Positions 1-5,561 of a stretch of 5,561 nucleotides of DNA are shown here, piece after piece. Within the stretch, counting starts at the first letter, position 1. Each line of letters opens with the position of its first letter. The DNA lies in contig MGRY01000120.1 of assembly GCA_001799045.1 (NCBI GenBank), positions 1 through 5,561 on the forward strand, given 5' to 3'. Source of the DNA: Deltaproteobacteria bacterium RIFCSPLOWO2_02_56_12 (GTDB taxonomy: Bacteria > Desulfobacterota > Binatia > UBA9968). The position numbers were made by a program, and so were the translations under genes. Under the pieces are notes generated by a model, which was not told the DNA's origin, ran no database searches, and saw nothing but the letters and a program-made list of their open reading frames with translations.

Positions 1-192
1 CGTGATCGCCTCGTCGTTGGGGGCATCGGCAACCAGCACGGCATCATGCGCCCCCAACGTCCAGTAGATGTCTTTAACTTTGATTCCAAGCCTCTGTCCA
101 GCGGCCGTCAGGGCCTTGGCCCTCTCGGTCGTCTGCTTGACGTTGCGAATCCCCTGATCGGTGAAGTTGATCAAAACAATATAGGTTGCCAT
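1..192 (-). CDS. GYD-domain protein (3' partial)
   Basis: The first 64 codons of a small protein; the frame is open to the left edge and the end is outside the window. The N-terminus MATYIVLINFTDQGIRN, then KQTTERAKAL (19-28), LGIKVKDIYWTLGAHDAVLV (35-54) and APNDEAIT (57-64) closely follow the GYD domain family, a ferredoxin-like alpha/beta fold of about 90-110 residues. In this copy the family's name-giving G-Y-D position reads G47-A48-H49-D50. The function of the family is not established; by fold it resembles the dimeric alpha/beta-barrel proteins. The start is supported by AAGGAGG 5 nt upstream. It is the last visible gene of the operon. The assignment rests on sequence resemblance over two thirds or so of the expected length. 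Confidence 0.8.
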   Translation of the reverse strand, partial: MATYIVLINFTDQGIRNVKQTTERAKALTAAGQRLGIKVKDIYWTLGAHDAVLVADAPNDEAIT

Positions 193-197
193 AAGAG

Positions 198-204
198 CCT
201 CCTT
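198..204 (-). promoter_or_regulatory. Ribosome binding site of the GYD gene
   Basis: AAGGAGG on the minus strand, 5 nt before the ATG at 192, in the 23-nt gap after the protease TAA. It identifies the start of the truncated gene at the left edge and shows that the operon continues past the protease. Confidence 0.85.
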
Positions 205-215
205 CCCCGTCCCCT

Positions 216-1283
216 TTACCCTTCTCGCCCCTCCGTCTCCCCGGGCTTAGCTGTAAGGGTCACGGAGCGCTGGAGAAGCTCGCCTTGGCGAAAGATCGTA
301 AGCTTCACCTCACTGCCGGCCTCGGTCCCGCTGATTATCCGAGTAAACTCTCTCGGATTATCCACTTCGGCGCCGTTAACAGCCAGGATGACATCCCGTG
401 GCAGAATCTTGCCCTTTTCTGCCGGCTGACCGGGCAGCACGGAGTTAACCAGGACCCCTCTTGCCGGCGCTAGGCCCAGAGTATCCGCCAACTCCAGCGT
501 GAGCTCCGACACTCTAACTCCCAACCATCCCCAGACTATCTTTTCCCCCTTCAGCAGGCGAGGAATGATATTTTTGATAACGCTGATGGGAATGGCAAAT
601 CCCATGTTGCCGCTTTGGGAAGCCATCGTAATCATCCCCACGGTCTCTCCTCTGATATTCACCAACGGCCCGCCGCTGGAGCCGGCGTTGGCGCCGGCGC
701 TGGTTTGTATAAAATCGAATCCCGCCAGAACATTCTGGCTTCTTCCCTTCCGGCTGATGATTCCCTGACTCAGGGAGCTTTCCCGACCAAAGGGATAACT
801 CAGGGAGGCCACCAACTCTCCCACTTTGAGGCCGTTGGAATCTCCCAAGGCGAGAGCGGGAAATTCCTTGCCTTCGACTTTGAGAAGCGCCACATCCACC
901 TGAGGATCGGATGCGATGACCTGAGCCTTTAAGCGCCGCCTGTCATGGAGAAGGATCTCAACCTCGGATGCCCCTACGATGACGTGATGAGCCGTAAGAA
1001 TATATCCGTCGGGGTTGATAATAAAACCCGACCCACGGCTGTTGCCTGGTCTTTGCGAACCACCGTCAGCATCGGTTGAAGCCTTGCCGTGGGCGCGGAT
1101 CTGAACCACGCCCGGTTGGACCTTTTCAGCCAGGCGCTCAAAGGCGCGGCTCAGCCGCTCAAGCTCAGGGTCTGCTTCGCCAGTTGTTCCCCCTCGCCAG
1201 AAAGAATGTTCCTGCGAGAAAGAAGCTGCGCCGACAAACACCAATAAGAAAGATAAAAATAGACTGCTGAATAGCCGGTTCAT
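216..1283 (-). CDS. Exported HtrA/Deg-type serine protease with one PDZ domain
   Basis: A 355-residue S1C trypsin-like protease, expected to handle misfolded envelope proteins or to cleave regulated substrates in the periplasm. The hydrophobic N-terminus (about 4-21) is a signal peptide, with cleavage likely near residues 20-23. The protease domain (about 45-245) carries the triad His100 (ILTAHHVI), Asp130 (DVALLKVE) and Ser203 (GSSGGPLVN). A single PDZ domain spans about 251-345, with WGWLGVRV at its start and a GKILPRDVILAVNG core (291-304). Length fits the one-PDZ DegS-like architecture, but a cleavable signal is as likely as a membrane anchor. The ATG at 1283 is chosen over the in-frame TTG at 1298 because GGAGG sits just ahead of it and the TTG overlaps the preceding stop. 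It lies 11 nt after the carboxyltransferase-like gene and 23 nt before the GYD gene. The QTD motif before the active-site loop reads QTS here. Catalytically it should be active. Confidence 0.92.
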   Translation of the reverse strand: MNRLFSSLFLSFLLVFVGAASFSQEHSFWRGGTTGEADPELERLSRAFERLAEKVQPGVVQIRAHGKASTDADGGSQRPGNSRGSGFIINPDGYILTAHHVIVGASEVEILLHDRRRLKAQVIASDPQVDVALLKVEGKEFPALALGDSNGLKVGELVASLSYPFGRESSLSQGIISRKGRSQNVLAGFDFIQTSAGANAGSSGGPLVNIRGETVGMITMASQSGNMGFAIPISVIKNIIPRLLKGEKIVWGWLGVRVSELTLELADTLGLAPARGVLVNSVLPGQPAEKGKILPRDVILAVNGAEVDNPREFTRIISGTEAGSEVKLTIFRQGELLQRSVTLTAKPGETEGREG

Positions 1284-1287
1284 GACC

Positions 1288-1292
1288 CCTCC
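1288..1292 (-). promoter_or_regulatory. Ribosome binding site that decides the protease start
   Basis: GGAGG on the minus strand, 4 nt before the ATG at 1283, inside the 11-nt gap after the TGA of the carboxyltransferase-like gene. It supports the ATG rather than the TTG 15 nt further upstream, which would put this site inside the coding region. Confidence 0.75.
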
Positions 1293-1294
1293 GT

Positions 1295-2755
1295 TCAAAG
1301 CTGCCGCTTCTCCAGAATCAACGACATCCCGGGTTTCTGCACCTGGATCCGGTGATAGTCTTTCCGTCTGGTCAGCTCGTGGACCAATGTCACCAAAGGA
1401 TGCCTCGCGCTGATATATTCTTTGGGCGGACCCGCAACCCGCATCGCCTCGATATCCTCCTTGCGCAAAGCCCAGCGAAGAAGCAATTCCTCATCAGTCA
1501 CCCCGGCTCCCCCCATCTTGCTGCGAATTTCCCGAATCGACGGCTCAGGCGGTTCCCACCGGGCCAGCTCCCTGGCCCGGGGACGGCCCAAAATCTTATC
1601 TTTTACATTTGGGTCCATCGTGTCAGCCCCCTCTTTGCCCCAAAGCCCCAGAGCGTATTGGATCACCTGATCCGTAACCTCTTTATAGCGTTCGCCGAGA
1701 ATAACATTGATTGCCGCCTGGCTGCCAACAAATTGAGAAAGAGGTGTGACCATGATGGGGTAACCGAATTCGGCGCGGACGCGGCTCGCTTCCAGCAGTG
1801 TCTGTGCCAAACGATCCTCCATGCCCATGAGGCGAAGCTGATGGCGGAGATTGGATATCATCCCCCCCGGCACCTGGTGCAGGTATTGCGCGTAATCGTA
1901 CTCAACCGGAACCCCGATGGGAAAACCCTCCCGTCTGGCAATAAAGGTGAAATGTTCGGAGACCGGCCTCAGCACCTCTTCATCGATCATCGTCTGATAA
2001 CCCAAAACGCGGGCGTTCTTTGCCACGTTGAACAAGGAAGGGTTCGAAGAGGCGTCAGCCAGAGGAGGAATAGCCGTGTTTACTGTTCGCGCCCCAAGTT
2101 TGATCGCCTCCAGACAACAAAGAGGACCCAGACCGGTGGTACAGTGGGTGTGAAATTCCAGGGGAGTGGTCCGGCTGTTCTGTAAAATTAGCGGAACCAG
2201 CGTCCGCGTGCGCTCGGGCGTGAGCAACCCTCCGGGATCCTTAAGGCAAAGACGGGCAACTCCGAGCGAGACTGCCTCCCGGCTCTTCCGGGCATAATAG
2301 TCATCGCTGTGCTTGGGTGAGACCGAGAAGATCAGGTTGATGATGGGTTCCAGCCCTGCTTTTCGGGAAAGAGTTACCTTTCGCTGCCAACCGGAAATAT
2401 CGTTCCACTCCTCGGAGATGCGCGCTTGCCTTAACCCATTGGCCGCCATGCGCTCAAGAAACAGGCTGTAGACGGACAGGGGAGTGATCTCGAAGGCATT
2501 GATCCTTCCGGCGCTCATTCGCAGGGGAGTCTTTTTGATCCGCCGGGCAACCAGCCGGATCCGCTCCCAGGGATCATCCTTAAGCTCCCGGACACATTTC
2601 TTGAAATGGCTGCTGGCCATCAGCTCAATGGCATCGAAACCCGCGCGGTCCATCTGCTCGGCGACGGGGAGCATCATGCCGGTCTTCATACTCAACGCCC
2701 ACAGACTCTGCTGCCCGTCACGAAGCGTGGTATCGACAAAACGGACCTCGTTCAT
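1295..2755 (-). CDS. Carboxyltransferase/HMGL-type TIM-barrel enzyme, PycB/OadA-like, no biotinyl domain
   Basis: A 486-residue relative of pyruvate carboxylase subunit B, oxaloacetate decarboxylase alpha and transcarboxylase 5S. The barrel (about 1-275) opens with DTTLRDGQQSLW (8-19), giving R12, D13 (metal) and Q16. LCLKDPGGLLTP (169-180) holds K172, the lysine carbamylated in this family. FHTHCTTG (201-208) gives metal ligands H202 and H204. The C-terminal conserved carboxylase domain (about 280-395) has YLHQVPGGM (291-299), VTPLSQFVG (336-344) and GERYKEV (354-360). There is no biotin-accepting lysine (MKM-type) motif, so a separate carrier, or none, would be used. The usual pocket strand RGQN and the FRIFDALND segment are rewritten (residues about 79-120), which suggests a different substrate. 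An in-frame TTG at 2788 could add 11 residues, but ATG 2755 places the family motif at the normal distance from the N-terminus. The stop is 11 nt before the protease ATG. Family assignment is firm; the pyruvate carboxylase function is not. Confidence 0.88.
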   Translation of the reverse strand: MNEVRFVDTTLRDGQQSLWALSMKTGMMLPVAEQMDRAGFDAIELMASSHFKKCVRELKDDPWERIRLVARRIKKTPLRMSAGRINAFEITPLSVYSLFLERMAANGLRQARISEEWNDISGWQRKVTLSRKAGLEPIINLIFSVSPKHSDDYYARKSREAVSLGVARLCLKDPGGLLTPERTRTLVPLILQNSRTTPLEFHTHCTTGLGPLCCLEAIKLGARTVNTAIPPLADASSNPSLFNVAKNARVLGYQTMIDEEVLRPVSEHFTFIARREGFPIGVPVEYDYAQYLHQVPGGMISNLRHQLRLMGMEDRLAQTLLEASRVRAEFGYPIMVTPLSQFVGSQAAINVILGERYKEVTDQVIQYALGLWGKEGADTMDPNVKDKILGRPRARELARWEPPEPSIREIRSKMGGAGVTDEELLLRWALRKEDIEAMRVAGPPKEYISARHPLVTLVHELTRRKDYHRIQVQKPGMSLILEKRQL

Positions 2756-2814
2756 ATCATCTTTCGGGTCATTGCTTCGGAGCGGCAAAGCCTCTCATCG
2801 GTCAGGAGAGCCAT
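2752..2814 (-). other. Possible 20-codon upstream ORF in the longest intergenic gap
   Basis: Between the binding-protein stop and the carboxyltransferase-like ATG, a frame starting at ATG 2814 encodes MALLTDERLCRSEAMTRKMI and ends in TGA at 2754-2752, overlapping the downstream ATG at 2755 as ATGA. Such overlaps are typical of translational coupling, and the downstream gene has only a weak ribosome site of its own (GAAAG). The small frame also lacks a well-placed Shine-Dalgarno; only AAGAGA directly abuts the ATG. It could be a coupling leader or chance. No similarity to a known peptide is recognised. Confidence 0.2.
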
Positions 2815-2839
2815 TCTCTTATGGGAAGGATTAGGGCTT

Positions 2840-3835
2840 TTAGTAAAGTTTCTTGATAAACCCGCTCTTCTCCAGTTCTTCTACGAAGCTCGCATCGGCA
2901 AATTCCTCAGGCTTGTGATTCCACACCTCCGGCCGGGTCATCGCCACATATTCGAAACTCGTCTTCATCCCCTTGATATTAGGATAGGGAGCGGGCAGGA
3001 AGGCCTTGGAAAAGATCTCGTAAGACTCGTTGACGAGCTCTTCGTCATCCAACCGGAGGGTCTTCTTTATCACCTTTTTGCCGAACTCTCGATCCTTTTT
3101 AAAAACGGCGATCCCTTCAAGGTGCGCCTTCATATAACTCAGGATCATCTCCCGGTCGCTCCTGGCCGTTGCTTTTCGGGTCGTGATCTCCATCCAAGGA
3201 TAATTGACCTCCTTGGCCGAGTCCCAGAGCATCGAGAAGCCAAGCCGTTGGGCTCTGCCGTAGCCAGGGTGGGACATGGCAGCTCCGTCAACTACGCCGC
3301 TTTTGAGTGCCACGATTCGTTCCGCGTCGCCACCGGTCTGGATAAGAGTCAGGTCGCGATCCGGATTGAGTCCCTTTTTTCGTGCGATGTAGCGCACGAG
3401 AAAATCCGTGAGCGAGCCTAGGCTTGAAACGGCTATTTTTTTGCCCTTCAGGTCTTCTACCCTTTTAATCTCGGGCTTTACCATGAGAGCGTGAATAACG
3501 CCGGGCATAGTGTGAGCGAGGATGGCCATGTCCGAGCCGGCAAGGTTCGCGTTAATAACTGTGGGGGTGGCTATGGGTGAGATCTCGATATTGCCACTGA
3601 TTAGAGCTTTTGACGCAATCCCTGAGCCGTTCATCGTGATGACCTCTGCGTCGAGACCATACTTCTCAAAAAGCTTGGCCTCTTTGGTGACAAAGATAAT
3701 GATGTTACCCATGCTGACTGACGGGACGCCAACGCGGATCTTCTTAAGCGCCTTCCCCTGGGAAAAAGCCAAAGGGGGAAGAACCATAACCAGCCAAAAA
3801 AGAAAAACCGAAAAGATCTTTTCCCGAGAAAACAT
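2840..3835 (-). CDS. Periplasmic substrate-binding protein, NMT1/TauA/SsuA-like
   Basis: A 331-residue exported solute-binding protein of the type II fold group that serves ABC importers for sulfonates, nitrate, pyrimidines and similar compounds. The N-terminus has basic residues (R4, K6), a hydrophobic core about 8-24 and a probable signal peptidase I site after AFS (residue 25); no lipobox Cys is present, so it should be a soluble periplasmic protein. The mature part opens with KIRVGVPS (32-39), the usual first strand. GLDAEV (60-65), a VEDLKGKKIAV strand-turn (126-136) and LKSGVVDGAAMS (177-188) match the family's two-lobe layout. Length is typical. The start is set by a strong AAGGAGG. 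It follows the ThDP enzyme gene by 17 nt, and no permease or ATPase gene is present in the window. The ligand is unknown; the family name NMT1 does not imply thiamine precursor binding. Many relatives in uncultured bacteria are similarly lone genes. Confidence 0.88.
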   Translation of the reverse strand: MFSREKIFSVFLFWLVMVLPPLAFSQGKALKKIRVGVPSVSMGNIIIFVTKEAKLFEKYGLDAEVITMNGSGIASKALISGNIEISPIATPTVINANLAGSDMAILAHTMPGVIHALMVKPEIKRVEDLKGKKIAVSSLGSLTDFLVRYIARKKGLNPDRDLTLIQTGGDAERIVALKSGVVDGAAMSHPGYGRAQRLGFSMLWDSAKEVNYPWMEITTRKATARSDREMILSYMKAHLEGIAVFKKDREFGKKVIKKTLRLDDEELVNESYEIFSKAFLPAPYPNIKGMKTSFEYVAMTRPEVWNHKPEEFADASFVEELEKSGFIKKLY

Positions 3836-3844
3836 GGCTGCCAG

Positions 3845-3851
3845 CCTCCTT
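3845..3851 (-). promoter_or_regulatory. Ribosome binding site of the substrate-binding protein gene
   Basis: A full AAGGAGG reads on the minus strand 9 nt before the ATG at 3835 and one base after the TAG stop of the upstream ThDP enzyme gene. It fixes the start of the binding protein. Ribosomes finishing the upstream gene would sit on this site, which suggests translational coupling. Confidence 0.85.
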
Positions 3852-3852
3852 G

Positions 3853-5561
3853 CTAAGTGGTTTGGATAATCACGTCGACCAGAGCCGGGCGCCCTTCTTC
3901 TTTAATGACCTTGAGGGCCCGATCCAATGCCGGTCGGATTTTATCCGGTTCAGTGATCGGACCTTCGCCGAACATGCCGAAGGAGCGGGCCAAGTTGGCG
4001 AAGTCCACCGGCGGCTTTTCCATGCGCATGCCTACCACTTTGTTTTCCGGCGGCCGGCCGCGCGCAATGGCGATTTTTTCCTGGTGCTCTTCGTCATTGT
4101 AGTAGGTCCGGTTATTCGTCATCACGGTCAGGAGCGGCACCCCTGTGTTGGCAGCGGTCCAAAGCGCGCTGGTAGTGTAGAGCAGCTCGCCGTCTCGCTG
4201 CATGTTTACGCACACCGTTCCTTTGCCGCGATGGACCAGGGAGGCGCCGACTGAAGCGCCGGGACCGTAGCCGAGCCCGCCGCCGCCGTAGCCGCCAAGG
4301 AACAAACCTGGTTTATCCCAATCCCACAACCGCTGCGGCCAGCCCCTGAAAGCGCCCGCGACCAGCAACCACGATTCTTTTCTGATCGCCTGCCAAACCT
4401 CATAGGCGAGGCGCGGGGGAGAGATCGGCCTCTCGTCCCAGCGCCGCTTGAGCTCGCTCTGCCACCGGGCGCGGATCTCTTGATGCTCTAAGCCGAGATG
4501 CTTGCGGCGCTCCCCGACAACGCCGTTGGAAAATTTTCCCTGTTTTCTGATCTCTTCGATCAGCGCCGGCAGAAACACCGAGGTGTCGGCAAGAATGGGC
4601 AGATCTACCGGCGCCAATTCCTGGACATCCGTAGTCAGGCTGCGCACAGCGAGATCGGCGAGCGTGACATGGATCACCTTGCAACCGGGCTTGAGCGCAA
4701 TGGTCGAACCCCTGACTTTAGCTTCGTAGCGCGCCAGAGCGCCGTAAAGATCCATAATATCCAATGCCAGGATAACGTCCGCGTTGCCGATCAACTCTCT
4801 TTCTTTGCCGGTCAAGTTGAGCGGGTGAGTGTTGGGAAAGTTGAGTCTCGCGCCGCGGTCGATCACCGGGATAGCCAGGAGGTCGGCCAGCTCGATAAGG
4901 CTCAGCACAGAGGAGTTATTCCTCCCCATATAATCTGCCAGAACCACTGGATTCTGCGCCGCCGCAAGAAGCCGCGCTGCCTCTTTGATGGCATCGCTAT
5001 CGGCCTGCAGCGGGGCCGGAGGCCGGTAGCGCAGCGGGTCAGGCAGAGGAATTTCCTGTTCCAGTTGGGCCTCCTGATGCTCCACATCGAAGCAGAGATA
5101 AACCGGACCCTTGGGCTCGGTCATGGCGATGCGGTAGCCGCGCAGCATCGTGTTGGGAATGGCTCCCAGGCCGCCCGGCTGATCATCCCACTTGACGAAG
5201 TCGCGCACGAGATTTCCCTGCACCAGCGCCGTATGAATCCAATCGATCCAGGGACGGCGCTTGCTCGAATCCATCGGGCCGGTGCCGCCCATCACCAGGA
5301 TAGGGGTGCGGTCGCACCAGGCGTTGTAGATCGCCATCGAGGCATGCTGCAGACCGACGACATTATGGACAATCGCCGCCATTGGTTTCCCCGCAGCCTT
5401 GGCATAGCCGTGGGCCACGGAAACGGCGATCTCTTCGTGGCAACAGAGAATAATTTCAGGATTACGGTCGCCGTTGTAATTGACCAGGGAGTCGTGGATG
5501 CCGCGAAAACTCGACCCGGGATTCAAAGCGACATACTCAATTCCCAGAACTTTCAAAAGAT
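3853..5561 (-). CDS. ThDP-dependent enzyme, acetolactate synthase/decarboxylase-like (5' partial)
   Basis: At least 567 residues of a three-domain ThDP enzyme, the superfamily that decarboxylates or ligates 2-keto acids; the substrate is not identifiable. The frame stays open to the right edge. The codon at 5556 is TTG, preceded in frame by CTT, and matches the Leu-rich start of the N-terminal Pyr domain, so the true start lies outside the window. Counting from 5556: Pyr domain about 1-170 with NPGSS (12-16) and the cofactor-activating Glu after His (HE, 40-41); central domain about 185-335; PP domain about 380-565 with a Gly-rich stretch (421-433) and the metal/diphosphate motif RDGE (454-457) ending at Asn-Asn 481-482. 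The usual GDG is RDG here. The C-terminus is complete, with a TAG stop 17 nt before the binding-protein gene. The superfamily assignment is firm. Acetolactate synthase itself is unlikely, because no small subunit is adjacent and the active-site loops differ. Confidence 0.88.
   Translation of the reverse strand, partial: LLKVLGIEYVALNPGSSFRGIHDSLVNYNGDRNPEIILCCHEEIAVSVAHGYAKAAGKPMAAIVHNVVGLQHASMAIYNAWCDRTPILVMGGTGPMDSSKRRPWIDWIHTALVQGNLVRDFVKWDDQPGGLGAIPNTMLRGYRIAMTEPKGPVYLCFDVEHQEAQLEQEIPLPDPLRYRPPAPLQADSDAIKEAARLLAAAQNPVVLADYMGRNNSSVLSLIELADLLAIPVIDRGARLNFPNTHPLNLTGKERELIGNADVILALDIMDLYGALARYEAKVRGSTIALKPGCKVIHVTLADLAVRSLTTDVQELAPVDLPILADTSVFLPALIEEIRKQGKFSNGVVGERRKHLGLEHQEIRARWQSELKRRWDERPISPPRLAYEVWQAIRKESWLLVAGAFRGWPQRLWDWDKPGLFLGGYGGGGLGYGPGASVGASLVHRGKGTVCVNMQRDGELLYTTSALWTAANTGVPLLTVMTNNRTYYNDEEHQEKIAIARGRPPENKVVGMRMEKPPVDFANLARSFGMFGEGPITEPDKIRPALDRALKVIKEEGRPALVDVIIQTT

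Noticed and set aside
676..700. GCCGGCGCC-type repeated palindromic bases
   Set aside because: They encode the Ala/Gly-rich loop before the protease active-site serine, and codon bias at high GC explains them.
1281..1298. TTG at 1298 as start of the protease
   Set aside because: It overlaps the preceding gene's stop and would put the GGAGG site inside the coding region. The ATG at 1283 starts directly into a normal signal peptide.
1352..2185. 277-codon plus-strand open frame opposite the carboxyltransferase-like gene
   Set aside because: It is antisense to a gene with clear family motifs, and its translation shows no recognisable domain. It is an antisense shadow.
2753..2788. TTG at 2788 as start of the carboxyltransferase-like gene
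   Set aside because: The AGAGG before it is only 2 nt away, the extra 11 residues match nothing in the family, and ATG 2755 gives the standard N-terminus. It is not fully excluded.
2786..2810. Hairpin followed by a short T run as a terminator
   Set aside because: The stem is only 5 bp of mixed pairs with a 9-nt loop and is followed by just three Ts before coding sequence. It is too weak for intrinsic termination.
2606..3421. 271-codon plus-strand open frame spanning two minus-strand genes
   Set aside because: It runs antisense across the end of the binding protein and the start of the carboxyltransferase-like gene and shows no family motif of its own.
3850..4254. 134-codon plus-strand open frame opposite the ThDP enzyme
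   Set aside because: It is antisense to the conserved PP domain, with composition expected of a shadow frame and no domain signature.
5554..5556. TTG at 5556 as the true start of the ThDP enzyme
   Set aside because: The frame continues upstream with Leu to the window edge, and members of this superfamily have further residues before this point. It is treated as an internal Leu.

Overview
The window holds five genes, all on the minus strand and packed head to tail, so it reads as the interior of a single operon running from high to low coordinates. In transcription order they are: (1) a thiamine-diphosphate (ThDP) enzyme of the acetolactate synthase/decarboxylase type, cut by the right window edge; (2) a secreted substrate-binding protein of the NMT1/TauA/SsuA type; (3) a TIM-barrel carboxyltransferase-like enzyme related to pyruvate carboxylase subunit B and oxaloacetate decarboxylase alpha, without a biotinyl domain; (4) an exported HtrA/Deg-type serine protease with one PDZ domain; (5) a GYD-domain protein, cut by the left window edge. 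Gaps are 17, 84, 11 and 23 nt. No promoter, terminator, RNA gene, mobile element, CRISPR array or long repeat was seen. The long plus-strand open frames are antisense shadows of these genes.

The genome appears moderately GC-rich. Strong AAGGAGG-type ribosome binding sites and export signals indicate a Gram-negative-like bacterium. The mix of lone NMT1-type binding proteins, unassigned ThDP enzymes, PycB-like proteins and GYD proteins recalls uncultured soil or sediment lineages (Desulfobacterota/deltaproteobacteria, Rokubacteria/Methylomirabilota, Tectomicrobia). That placement is inferred from general family knowledge, not from a marker gene.

A plausible reading is a catabolic unit: the binding protein captures a small organic anion, and the ThDP enzyme and the carboxyltransferase-fold enzyme act on 2-keto acid or acyl intermediates derived from it. 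The HtrA protease and GYD protein may be accessory or simply co-transcribed. The partners normally expected are absent from the window: no ABC permease or ATPase, no biotin carrier or biotin carboxylase. The two metabolic enzymes also carry departures from their family consensus at or near the active site (Arg in place of the first Gly of the ThDP GDG motif; a rewritten segment where the carboxyltransferase substrate pocket is expected). The most interesting possibility is therefore a pathway with an unassigned substrate; the sequence alone does not prove it.
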